Shown piece by piece: positions 18,490-27,096 of a stretch of DNA of 64,000 bases. Every line of letters starts with the position of its first letter. Position 1 is the first letter of the stretch. The stretch covers positions 2,728,001-2,792,000 of the forward strand of contig NZ_CP036262.1 of NCBI RefSeq assembly GCF_007741495.1, given 5' to 3'. Below the pieces are notes generated by a model. That model was not told the DNA's origin and made no database searches. It saw only the letters and a program-made list of their open reading frames with translations. The position numbers were made by a program, and so were the translations under genes. The DNA is from Roseimaritima multifibrata (GTDB lineage: Bacteria > Planctomycetota > Planctomycetia > Pirellulales > Pirellulaceae).

Positions 18490-18818
18490 GAGCAGAGCGA
18501 TCCGGTAACTAGTAAGGTAGTAGGGAGCAAAATGCGGGGCGGGGAAAATCGATGGGATAAAAGAAAGACCAATGAATCCCCGAGCCGGCTTTTCGGGGTA
18601 TTCTGCCCGTCAATGGCGATATTGGGAACCCGAAAACAGCTTTCCCACCCTTAATTCGCCAGAACCAAAGATTTTTTTGCTTAGTTCGCTTTGCTCCCAT
18701 TGCAAATACCCCCTAAAGAAAGCTAGATTGTCGCACCAGTCGCTTACCGGCGGCCTTACTTTGTCTGCACCTCTACATAGTCCGGAGGGAATCAACAGCC
18801 CAATGCATTGGAGAATCG
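18490..18818. other. divergent promoter region of yidC and rpsU
   Basis: About 329 bases, locally AT-rich at 18640-18730. A GGAG 5 bases before the rpsU ATG is its ribosome-binding site. No RNA gene seen. Confidence 0.45.
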
Positions 18819-19016
18819 ATGGTTAAGTTAGTCGTTCGAGATCGGGAAAGCATTCAAGAAGCCGTCCGCCGATTCCGCAAATTGGTCGAGCGTAGTGGCA
18901 TCAAAAAAGAGATGCGCCGTCGCGAATACTATGAAAAACCGAGCGAAACGAATCGCCGAGCACGTTTGCGAGCCGAACGTCGAGGCCGTCGTACCCGTCT
19001 ATTGGCTGGTGGTTGA
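18819..19016 (+). CDS. rpsU: 30S ribosomal protein S21
   Basis: A 65-residue small, highly basic ribosomal protein. The sequence [20 protein letters not shown] then [20 protein letters not shown] matches bS21 along its length, with the typical R/K-rich tail ([13 protein letters not shown]). S21 sits near the anti-Shine-Dalgarno region of 16S rRNA and supports initiation. The gene is monocistronic, followed by tRNA-Val 84 bases later on the same strand. Confidence 0.96.
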   Translation: MVKLVVRDRESIQEAVRRFRKLVERSGIKKEMRRREYYEKPSETNRRARLRAERRGRRTRLLAGG

Positions 19017-19100
19017 TTTTAGCGAAGCGGTCCATTAGACCGGTAAAACACTAAATTCCAATCGGGAATTTTCCGAAACAATAGGAAACCCGATTCGCCA

Positions 19101-19176
<76 letters not shown>

Positions 19177-19181
19177 TTGAA

Positions 19182-19213
19182 CCCTTGGAAACAATCTTTC
19201 CAAGGGTTTTTTT
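19182..19213 (+). terminator. rho-independent terminator of tRNA-Val
   Basis: A perfect 10-bp stem CCCTTGGAAA/TTTCCAAGGG with loop CAATC, followed by seven T residues. Confidence 0.93.
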
Positions 19214-19413
19214 GTGGAACCGCATAACCGGAATCTCTTATCGGTGGCGTAAAATGTCTTTTCGACCAGGCGAGCGGCCGTTCCCCCGATGTCGATCGGC
19301 AGTCGGCATGGCCGCAACGCAAAACTTTCGCTGCCATTGCTTTTAGCCCGGATCTCCGTTGGCTCAGCTCCATCATTGTTATTTTCTTGCCCCCATTTTC
19401 TTGCCAAAACAAT

Positions 19414-21075
19414 TTAGTGCGGTTCCTCTTCGCTGGTCGGGGAGGTGATGGAGGATGGTAGTTTTGCCCAGACCACCAAAAAGAGTGACGTGACGGCGTA
19501 GCCGGCGACAAATTCCATCACGATGGGGAGGTGCGTCCTGGGGAGCTCTAGGGAACTGGCCGGATCGCTGATCCAGGGGATGAATAAGCGGTTTCCCGCT
19601 AGTGGCGAATGGATGACTCCGAAACATGTCAGTATCGCGCCTCCCATCAGTACGGCTGCAGCTAAGGTCAGTCTTCGGTCGATCAACGCTGCCAGAACCC
19701 ACGCCCAGATCAGCGACGTGACGATAAAACCGTTGCTGAACATTCGCAGCGTTTCTAGGTCGTGACGGAGTCCAGCGTTTCCTAGATTGTCCATGGAAAT
19801 ACCGGCTCCCATGATTGCGGGGTCTCCCATTAATCGGTCCGGTAGGCTCATCGCTAAGTAGGCGAGTGCCGGCAAGCAGGCGATCGCGACGGCTGCGTAG
19901 TGCTTTCGTGGAGTCGCTTGAAAGGATTGGGCGGTGATCTCTAGCCCAATAAAAACCAAGATCGGATAAACCGCCGGGATTGGAAGCCACGCATTCAGCC
20001 AGGCGAAGTAACCGACGATCCCTGCTGAGGCGATCAGCAATGCGGTCGCCAACGTGTACGCGGCTCGGCCTCCCATCGCTTTGTAGGCTGGGTGTCCGAT
20101 GTAAGGAGTTGTTTGGATGACGCCTCCGGACAAGCCCGCAAGCAATGTTGCCATCGCCTCGATCCCCAGCACACTGCGCGTGTCGTATTCGTCTCCTGCT
20201 GCGGCAGCACTTTCGGTGCAGTCGATGCCTCCAACGACGGTCGCCAACGCAAATGGAAGGGCAAAGGGAAGATAGGGGAGGGCGTCACCAAACGCGGACA
20301 ACCATTCGCCTCGCCAAGTTCCTAGCCATTCCACAGGGAACCACGTGATCGGTCCGGGTTCGGGGAACGTGTATCCCCATACTCCCAGAGCACATAAGAA
20401 GTAATAGACACTGCCCGCTACGATCAAGGCTCCCAAGGTTCCCGGAGTCCTTCCCGGCAATGGGATTTTGCCGATCAGGGTTGCAAGCACGATCACCAGT
20501 CCCAGCAGCCCTGGCAATGGAGTGCCGAGGATATGTGTCAAAGGAAAGAAGCTGATCAGCACCAATGCGATCGCGGCCAAGGATCCCAGCAGTCCTGCGC
20601 GAGGGATGATCTTGCGGGCCATGGTTCCAAACGGGGCCAACGCTAGTTTTAATATTCCACTGATCACCACACACCAGATTCCGATGTGCCAAGTATGAAC
20701 CGACGCATCCCAGTCGCTCATGCCGGCTTGTCGAGCCGCCAAGAATGCGGGGCCGAGGACAAGTAGGATCATTCCAAACGTCGAGGGCGTATCCAGTCCA
20801 AGGGGCATCGCGGTAACGTCCGAGCGACCCTCGCGCCGGCCCATCCGCAGGGCCAGGGCAAAAAAGGCGATGTCTCCTAACAAAACGCCGAGTGCGGTAC
20901 CGGGAACCATGTGAGTCACAATGAACTCGGAATCCATTCCAAACCCAACCAGCAGCGTGGTCATTAACAACAACCCCGCAAGGTTGTCTAGCATCAAGCC
21001 GAAGAAAGCGTTGATGTCTCCGGTTCCAGCCCACCAGAATCGCGGCAGTTGGGTTTGAGCGTCCGTGTTAGGCAT
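19414..21075 (-). CDS. NCS2-type permease (xanthine/uracil/AzgA-like family)
   Basis: A 553-residue polytopic inner-membrane transporter. The ATG at 21075 (MPNTDAQTQLPRFWWAG) is preferred; the open frame to 21459 runs through palindromic intergenic DNA. At least a dozen hydrophobic segments are visible, beginning with INAFFGLMLDNLAGLLLMTT. The family fold shows in TAMPLGLDTPSTFGMILLV near residue 90-110 and GIDCTESAAAAGDEYDTRSV near 300, the latter matching the TM8 substrate region of AzgA-like carriers. These proteins take up purines, pyrimidines or related anions. Here FFGLMLDNL and GDINAFF place it in a divergent branch, so substrate is not assigned. No nucleobase-catabolic gene is adjacent. 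Confidence 0.8.
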   Translation of the reverse strand: MPNTDAQTQLPRFWWAGTGDINAFFGLMLDNLAGLLLMTTLLVGFGMDSEFIVTHMVPGTALGVLLGDIAFFALALRMGRREGRSDVTAMPLGLDTPSTFGMILLVLGPAFLAARQAGMSDWDASVHTWHIGIWCVVISGILKLALAPFGTMARKIIPRAGLLGSLAAIALVLISFFPLTHILGTPLPGLLGLVIVLATLIGKIPLPGRTPGTLGALIVAGSVYYFLCALGVWGYTFPEPGPITWFPVEWLGTWRGEWLSAFGDALPYLPFALPFALATVVGGIDCTESAAAAGDEYDTRSVLGIEAMATLLAGLSGGVIQTTPYIGHPAYKAMGGRAAYTLATALLIASAGIVGYFAWLNAWLPIPAVYPILVFIGLEITAQSFQATPRKHYAAVAIACLPALAYLAMSLPDRLMGDPAIMGAGISMDNLGNAGLRHDLETLRMFSNGFIVTSLIWAWVLAALIDRRLTLAAAVLMGGAILTCFGVIHSPLAGNRLFIPWISDPASSLELPRTHLPIVMEFVAGYAVTSLFLVVWAKLPSSITSPTSEEEPH

Positions 21076-21654
21076 GAGCGACTTCCCCGAAAAAAATGCA
21101 TCATAGCAAGATGCGTCGCTTTTCGCGGCGGACGTGAATCTTTTAGTGTTGCCTTTCGCTCCGCGAAAGTAGCGTTTGCGGGCGCTAATTTCGCGGGGGA
21201 CGTGAAATTTGTTCGTGGGCGATTTGTCGGCAAGAATAGGCCCCATGCCAGCTTGCCTGGCATGAAGCCAAGATTTGAAATTAGTCCGCTGGCCCCAAAA
21301 AAGCCGTCTCCGGTTCGGATTGCCGCTGAAAGCGGCAATCCGAACCGGAGACGATAACCTGGGGGGCACCCTCTCTAATTTCAAATCTTGCGTTCCTGTC
21401 GGGCGAGCCGACGAGGGGACGTGCTGATCGGACGTCCTCGCAGATGCCCGCTGCTGCACTAAGGTTTGCGGGCACTCAAGACTTATCTATCGCACGCCCT
21501 CAAGCAGGCTCACAAATCGCTCACTTATAACCTTCGCATCCCGAGCGAACGGCGACACTGAAAGATTCTAGGTTCCTCGTCTCGGAGAGACTCGGCTGCG
21601 AGGCAATCCGTGTGAACTACCTTGTTGCCGAGGCGATCAACCGTCTCTTGCCCC
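21076..21654. other. repeat-rich intergenic region between permease and sulfatase
   Basis: About 579 bases without a supported gene. It holds the nested palindrome at 21270-21389, a smaller hairpin ATGCCAG/CTGGCAT at 21245-21263, CTTTCG/CGAAAG-type motifs near 21155, and one copy of the TCTCGGAGAGACTC hairpin near 21585 that is shared with the 15 kb array. Confidence 0.7.
21270..21389. repeat. nested perfect palindromes
   Basis: The outer arms AAGATTTGAAATTAG (21270-21284) and CTAATTTCAAATCTT (21375-21389) are perfect 15-bp inverted repeats. Inside them, 21306-21327 and 21331-21352 form a perfect 22-bp inverted repeat with loop GAA. The result is a cruciform-capable element of 120 bases. Confidence 0.92.
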
Positions 21655-23172
21655 TTACGGGTTGGTTAAATTCGGAGCCCAGATGCGATCCTGGATTTTC
21701 GGCGTTTCTCCGTTGGCTGGAAAAGTAGTCGCAATCGCTTTATCCATCAAGGCGTCCAGGATCTGACGCTGGTCGCTATGGGCTGGCAGGTGCGCCAGAT
21801 TGGTGATTTCCAGTGGGTCGTTTCGATGGTCATATAGTTCGGCTCCATCTTTGCCGTCGTCCCATCGGGTGTACCGCCAGTCGGGCGTTCGCAAGCTGTA
21901 GCCGAAGAAACGCCTTTTGTTCTGATTGCGTTGGACTTGGCTGAGTGCCCAGCCTCTTCCTTCGCCCAGCGGGTTTTCCATTAGTCCCACCAACGACTGT
22001 CCCTGCAAATTGTCTGGAGCCTTTACGTCACACAATTCGGTCAATGTGGGGTAAAGGTCGACCAGGCCTACAGGGCTTTTCGAGACTTTGCCTCCTTCGA
22101 TTCCCGGAGCCGCGATGATCATCGGGACGCGTGCACTCTGTTCGAACAGGCTCATCTTCTGCCAGAGTCCGTGTTCGCCCAGATGGTATCCATGGTCGCT
22201 GGTAAAGACGACGATCGTGTTGTCGGCCAGTCCCAGTTCTTCCAGCGAGTCCAGTACTTTGCCAACTTGAGCATCCATAAAGGATGTGCTGGCGTAGTAA
22301 GCCTGAATCGCTTCGCGGCGGAGTGAGTCGGTTAGTAGTTCATGATCTTTTTTATGGCTACCAAGGGCGGCTTGGGGGAGGTCTTTAACGTCCGTATCGA
22401 CGTTTTGAGTGATCGGCATTTGAGCCAGATCGTATCCGTCGAAGTAGGGTTTGGGAGCGACGTAAGGAGTATGAGGCCGATAGAAGCCAACGGCCAAGAA
22501 GAACGGACGGTCCTTGCGTTTCGCACAACGTTCCAGGACCCACTTTGCATCGTCGGCCAGCATGCCGTCGGTGTGCTCCGCATCGGGACGCGGGGATGCG
22601 TACCATGAAAGCGTTCCACCGAATGAATTTTTACGAAGCGAAAAAATATCAGGTTCTTCAATCAGGCGATCGCAGCCCGCAGGGTTCAGTTCCAGTTCCC
22701 ACGAACCGGGATCGTCATGCCCATTGGTTCCCACGCTTTTGGGGACGTTGTAGTGGTACAGTTTTCCGACGCGGGCGGCAAAGTAACCTTCCAGGCGAAA
22801 GGCCTGAGAGAGGCTGTGGTGGGAGGGGATCGTTTGGCGAAAGAGCTGTTGGTTGGCATGGATCCCGGTGCTGTTGGGATACAGTCCGGTCAGCATCGAA
22901 TTTCGGCTTGGCCCGCAGAGAGGGTACTGACAGTAGGATTGTTCGAAGCGAACTCCGCGAGCCGCCAAGCGGTCAATGTTCGGCGTTTTGACCAGCGGGT
23001 CCCCATAGCAGCCGAGCGACGTATTCAGGTCGTCCGAAATCAGGAACAGCACGTTCGGCCGGGATTCGGCTTGAACGCTTGCCAGCGGAATAAGCACGAC
23101 CGCTAACAGGAACAGGGTGGACGCATGAATTCGCGGGGGCGAAACCTTGGCAATCGTGGTTTGGTATGGCAT
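21655..23172 (-). CDS. secreted sulfatase (iduronate-2-sulfatase-like)
   Basis: Hydrolyses sulfate esters, probably from marine polysaccharides. The 505-residue product has a signal peptide (HASTLFLLAVVLIPLASVQA, ending at residue 35). RPNVLFLISDDLNTSLGCYG provides metal ligands Asp47/Asp48, and CGPSR at 86-90 is the C-x-P-S-R motif whose Cys86 would be converted to formylglycine. Later signatures are VGKLYHY, FFLAVGFYRPHTPYVAPKPY and TSDHGYHLGEHG with the second pair of metal ligands. The arrangement fits the iduronate-2-sulfatase-like S1 subfamily that is abundant in Rhodopirellula. No carbohydrate lyase or anaerobic maturase gene is next to it. Confidence 0.94.
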   Translation of the reverse strand: MPYQTTIAKVSPPRIHASTLFLLAVVLIPLASVQAESRPNVLFLISDDLNTSLGCYGDPLVKTPNIDRLAARGVRFEQSYCQYPLCGPSRNSMLTGLYPNSTGIHANQQLFRQTIPSHHSLSQAFRLEGYFAARVGKLYHYNVPKSVGTNGHDDPGSWELELNPAGCDRLIEEPDIFSLRKNSFGGTLSWYASPRPDAEHTDGMLADDAKWVLERCAKRKDRPFFLAVGFYRPHTPYVAPKPYFDGYDLAQMPITQNVDTDVKDLPQAALGSHKKDHELLTDSLRREAIQAYYASTSFMDAQVGKVLDSLEELGLADNTIVVFTSDHGYHLGEHGLWQKMSLFEQSARVPMIIAAPGIEGGKVSKSPVGLVDLYPTLTELCDVKAPDNLQGQSLVGLMENPLGEGRGWALSQVQRNQNKRRFFGYSLRTPDWRYTRWDDGKDGAELYDHRNDPLEITNLAHLPAHSDQRQILDALMDKAIATTFPANGETPKIQDRIWAPNLTNP

Positions 23173-23339
23173 TACGGTCGACTCGGCGGAAGGTTGGTAG
23201 GATTTTTTGAGAAGTCCATTCTATCTAGATCAAAACTCGTTCGTCGGTTTTGTGTGCCGCCTTTCGCTCGGGACGTCGATTTTATAGGTGACCGGTATGC
23301 AGCAGTCAGCGAGTCTATTTTATGGGCAGTTTGGCAGAA

Positions 23340-23851
23340 ATGATGTCTGGCGGGATTCTGCTTGCCTTTCCGTGTGACGATCCGGAATCGTTGCAAGGGT
23401 TTCTCAAGAACTTTCCTGCTCCGCTTACTCAGATGCAATTTGCTGTAGATGGGAACGTTCTGTTGTATGGAGCCGAATTGCGAATTAAGGCGGCTCTGAA
23501 AAAGGGGCGTGCATTGTCGGATGGATTGTAGGATGCATTAAAAGATCCTAGTGCAGGCATGCCGCACGGGATTGCGTTTGCATCACCGAGGCAGTTTGGG
23601 GATTTCCTCCTTTGGTCGTCCGGGGGGACCTTTACGTTTTCGAGACGTGATCGACGGGACCAGCTGACTGGGAAATCGATGCCAAATCCTACAAAGAATG
23701 GCTTCCGGGAAAGGAGCAGGCAGGAATCGTCAGCTTCATCGACGGATCGGTTCGGCCGATTTCTGGGGCGGTCTCTTGGGAGGTGTTTGAGAAATTGTTG
23801 ACCGTTAGTGGAAGGGAAGTGGTTGATAGGGAAGAGTTGAATCCGGAGTAA
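23340..23851 (+). pseudogene. decayed DUF1559-family gene fragment
   Basis: Family pieces occur in order but in three different frames. Frame 1 reads a short peptide to about 23530, meets an in-frame TAG, and continues DALKDPSAGMPHGIAFASPR to FGDFLLWSSGG. At a run of six G (about 23622-23627) the similarity moves to a second frame, PLRFRDVIDGTS, the DUF1559 (R)FRDI-DGTS motif, then a TGA. Directly overlapping, a third frame reads ADWEIDAKSYKEWLPGKEQA then GIVSFIDGSVRPI and ends at TAA 23849-23851, matching the family ending HPGG-(F)ADGSVRFI. The stretch normally found between DGTS and ADWE is absent, implying a deletion. No intact product is possible. The 5' boundary is uncertain. Confidence 0.6.
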
Positions 23852-24070
23852 ATGTGTGTGGGTGACCTGTTCCGTTGCGATTGCTTTTATTAGATGGCTT
23901 GTCTTGGGGTGGGCATTCGCGTCGAGTCTTGTCGGTTTCAATCGCGAAGCGATGGCATGCGATAGCCTGGGACGCAAGTCCCAGGTCAGTCAGTGAAAAC
24001 GGTTTCCGTTAGTCGCGAAGCGACGACATGAGTTGAGCCCGGTGTAAACGTTTGCGGCGGGGGGGCCGTT

Positions 24071-24144
24071 TTCGATATTCGATATTCGATATTCGATATT
24101 CGATATTCGATATTCGATATTCGATATTCGATATTCGATATTCG
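24071..24144. repeat. tandem array of the heptamer TTCGATA (about 10.5 copies)
   Basis: An uninterrupted 7-bp AT-rich repeat that ends exactly where the 11-bp TTCGGTTGGGG array begins, sharing the TTCG tetramer at 24141-24144. Confidence 0.96.
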
Positions 24145-24337
24145 GTTGGGGTTCGGTTGGGGTTCGGTTGGGGTTCGGTTGGGGTTCGGTTGGGGTTCGG
24201 TTGGGGTTCGGTTGGGGTTCGGTTGGGGTTCGGTTGGGGTTCGGTTGGGGTTCGGTTGGGGTTCGGTTGGGGTTCGGTTGGGGTTCGGTTGGGGTTCGGT
24301 TGGGGTTCGGTTGGGGTTCGGTTGGAGTTGGAGTTGG
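24141..24337. repeat. tandem array of the 11-mer TTCGGTTGGGG (16 copies) plus hexamer tail
   Basis: Sixteen full units run 24141-24316; the seventeenth changes to TTCGGTTGGAG and is followed by short TTGGAG hexamers. G4 and GG tracts alternate with short loops, so quadruplex formation on the plus strand is plausible. All frames are open, giving false ORFs with cycles such as NRTPTEPQPNP. Confidence 0.96.
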
Positions 24338-24357
24338 AGTTGCGTCCGTCGATTGTC

Positions 24358-24585
24358 ATGCCGTCGCTTCGCGACTTTTGCGGGCGCGTGGTGCGTGTTC
24401 CTGGGACTTGCGTCCCAGGCTATCACATGCCGTCGCTTCGCGACTTTTGCGGGCGCGTGGTGCGTGTTCTGGGACTTGCGTCCCAGGCTATCGCATGCCG
24501 TCGCTTCGCGACTTTTGCGGGCGCGTGGTGCGTGTTCCTGGGACTTGCGTCCCAGGCTATCTCATGCCGTCGCTTCGCGACTCCC
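24358..24585. repeat. three and a half copies of a 68-69-bp two-hairpin repeat
   Basis: Units start at 24358, 24427, 24495 and (partial) 24564. Each holds GTCGC-TTC-GCGAC and CTGGGAC-TTGC-GTCCCAG hairpins separated by GGGCGCGTGGTGCGTG. A related inverted copy of both hairpins lies at about 23950-24030. The layout of two hairpins per unit parallels the 124-bp array at 15 kb. Confidence 0.92.
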
Positions 24586-24606
24586 GATTCGTTGGATGCA
24601 CTCTTA

Positions 24607-26721
24607 TTAGAACATCCCGCCGGTGACGATCGGTTTTGGGGGGAGTGATTCAAACGGGTTGTTGTTTTCCCACGTAAATGAAAATGAATCGGATGGTTCC
24701 GAGTCGTCGGATTTGCCTGGCTTTGTGGACAGCTTCTTGGCGATCTTCCACGCCTCGGCTAGTTCGCCTACCACTTTTTCCATCTCCGCTTCGCCTTTCG
24801 TATAGGTGCGAGTCCACCAAGTGCTGGCGGCTGCGGCTAAGGCGGCCCCGACCAAATCGGGATGCGTTGTTTGGCGGGCGGCTTCTACCAAAAGTGAACT
24901 TTGCAAATTCGTTTCCGATTCTGAAGTCGCCGTGGGGATGCTTTCTTGAAGAAGGAGACTGGCGTGGGGAATGCCTCCCATTCCACCATTGCTGTAATCG
25001 CTGGAGCTCGACAATCCGAGGGCCAACCAAATCTCGTTGGAGACATCCTCGGGGGATTCCGTGAATAGGCTTGTTAGCTCTGCTTGCGCCGCGTCCCACT
25101 GCAATACGTTCGCGGTTGCTAGGGTTTGAACCTGTAGGGGGAGAGGGATTTCTAAGTTGTATCTTCTTGCTAGTAGGACATCCTCAATGGTGAGAACTGG
25201 CCCTCGATTGTTAAGTGTGTAGACGCCACCCCCCATACCTACACGTTCCATTCGATCACCTGAATTTCCGCCGATGCCGTCAGGTTTGTTGCTTGTCGCA
25301 ACCTTGAAAAATTCGGTCATGCGCTCCGCGAACTCTTTCGGTGGGGCGACCTCGGAGATCCGCCGTTGTAATTCCGTTTTGAGAGCCGGGATTTGAGGGA
25401 TTGCTGGATTCCAGGAAAGGGCAAGTCGATAGCCAATCGAAAGCAACGCATTTCTGTTGTACCCTTCATATTGCAAGCCCAATACCGATTCGTTGTCGTT
25501 TGATTGCGTTAGCAGTCGTTGCACCTGTTCTTGCAGTTGGATGGCTGTCTGGCTACTTGCCGACGCATTTGCCCATGCCTGCCATTTTTCTTCATCCATC
25601 GAAATGCAGGCCCACAAGCAAGCGGCTCGGCTGCGGGGATTGTCCTGTTTCAGTTCGTCCGCAATGGCGATCAGGCCTGGTTCGGGCATCATCCGCTGGA
25701 AGTACAAATTGAAATAGTGCATGAAGTACATGGACCGGCCCGAAATTTTCTTCGCGTTGTCAGGCGAACTGGAAGACCACCCGCCATAGTCGCGAGCTGC
25801 GATCAGCATCGCTTTGGCCAGTTCGACATCCTTTGTATTTGCCAATACGGTGACCGCGTCCATCGCCTCGCCCAGGCTGTCAACATCGCGTTCGGTTTTT
25901 AGTGTTTCGATCCAGTAAGAAAGTGGCTGGCCTCGGAATGTTTCTGTTTGATCTTTTGATGGGGTAGATCGATCTTTTCCGGCGAGACTGTCCCTGTTTG
26001 GTGCGACGCCGTCAATGCGTCGCACCTTCAGGATCGTTTCTTCGCCGCGTTGAATCACGACTTGTTGAGGGCTGAACTGAACCGATTCACCAGATGCATC
26101 GACTTGCACCTGATAGCTGCCGGTTTTTAACACCGTCCGATTCTCTCCCGAATGGACTTCAAAATTTTCAGCCGGTTTGCCCTCCTGAGAGAACGAAACC
26201 TGAACATCCTCTAGGTCCGATTCGATCACCAACGTTCCGCGGTCGGTTTTTACATACAGCAACAAACCCGCTAGTAACGCGGCAGCGCCTCCGGCAAGGA
26301 AGCCCGCGAGCCATTTGTTTCGTCTGCCGCCATCGGAAGACGTTTGCGAAACGTTTGTTGCCAGTGTTGGCGACCAGGGAACGGAATTCGCCGAATTGGT
26401 TGCAGAGGCGTTGGAGCTCTGTGCCGTTCGCTTTGCTAGGGATCGTAAACGTTTGACGCGGGCCGTCGCATCGATGTTGGGTAGCATCGCTTCCAGGCGT
26501 GACGCAACCTCGCGGGCTTCGCTGGGATGCTGCAGTGGATCTCGCTTGAGCAGGTTTGCTACTAGATCGCATAGCTCCTGCGGGGCGTCGGGACGGTAGG
26601 TTTGTAGGTTGATCGCTTCTTGATTGGTTTTCGACACGATTAGGGGAGCCAAACCACGATCGACGGTAAACGAGGGGGCCGTAAAGATGAACCAAGCGGT
26701 TCCAGGCATTCCCGTGTCCAC
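24607..26721 (-). pseudogene. truncated Ser/Thr protein kinase: C-terminal tail without catalytic core
   Basis: From about residue 34 the frame reads NQEAINLQTYRPDAPQELCD and LVANLLKRDPLQHPSEAREV, the last subdomain of a Hanks-type kinase; every catalytic motif (P-loop, VAIK, HRD, DFG) is missing. A membrane helix follows (KWLAGFLAGGAAALLAGLLL, about 134-155), then the YVKTDRGTLVIESDLEDVQV beta domain found after the helix in planctomycete kinases, and a long helical C-terminal region of unknown role ending at residue 704. The first ~20 residues are out-of-frame sigma-factor sequence, not kinase. The conserved Arg of D-P-x-x-R-P is also His here. The remaining 700 codons are free of stops, so loss is recent or the fragment is still translated. 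Confidence 0.75.
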
Positions 26722-26788
26722 GGCACGCCGCAGAGAGAAGGGACTGAGAAGTCGACGGTTCGGAAAGTTCCCGCATGCGGTCTGTCAC
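26663..26788 (-). pseudogene. N-terminal fragment of an ECF sigma factor fused to the kinase remnant
   Basis: From a GTG at 26788, 42 codons read MTDRMRELSEPSTSQSLLSA then ACRGHGNAWNRLVHLYGPLV and YR, the characteristic start of planctomycete ECF-type sigma factors (LL-x-R-A-x-W-x-R-LV-x-LYGPLVYRWCR). Similarity stops abruptly after VYR and the next DNA belongs, in another frame, to the kinase tail. Sigma factor and kinase genes of these types are usual neighbours in planctomycetes, so a single deletion removing the sigma body and the kinase catalytic domain explains the structure. Confidence 0.7.
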
Positions 26789-27096
26789 AAAACTGGAGGC
26801 GTTGCAGTTGTTCGCATCATACCGCAGCGATCACCGCCAGAGGGTGGTCGATGTTTCGTGCCTGCCGCCGCCAGACGGTGGGCTACGCTCTGGCGAACAT
26901 GACTGCGAAAGATGGGTAGGATAGCGACTCTGTTTGACACTCAGTTTAGCAGGTTTGACGGTCGCTCTTTACGTTTGCGGGTGGTTTGGGGTAGGATGCC
27001 CGGCATCCAGTCCGTTGCAGCTTGCGCAACTGCAACAATTTAATTTTGGAGTCGCGGCCGCCGAGCTAAATGGCCGCAGAGAAAAGGAATGGTTCG
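26789..27096. other. intergenic region with CGCCAGAG/CTCTGGCG inverted repeat
   Basis: About 308 bases between the sigma remnant and the low-complexity protein. It contains the palindromic family seen at 1471-1500, here with arms near 26831 and 26894. AAGGA lies about 9 bases before the ATG at 27097. Confidence 0.5.

Noticed and set aside
23986-24653. Open frames on both strands over the 24-kb microsatellites
   Set aside because: Same repeat effect (VRLGFGWGS and NRTPTEPQPNP cycles); no family similarity outside the array.
24607-26721. Intact Ser/Thr protein kinase
   Set aside because: Only the last kinase subdomain is present; P-loop, HRD and DFG motifs are absent in every frame upstream.
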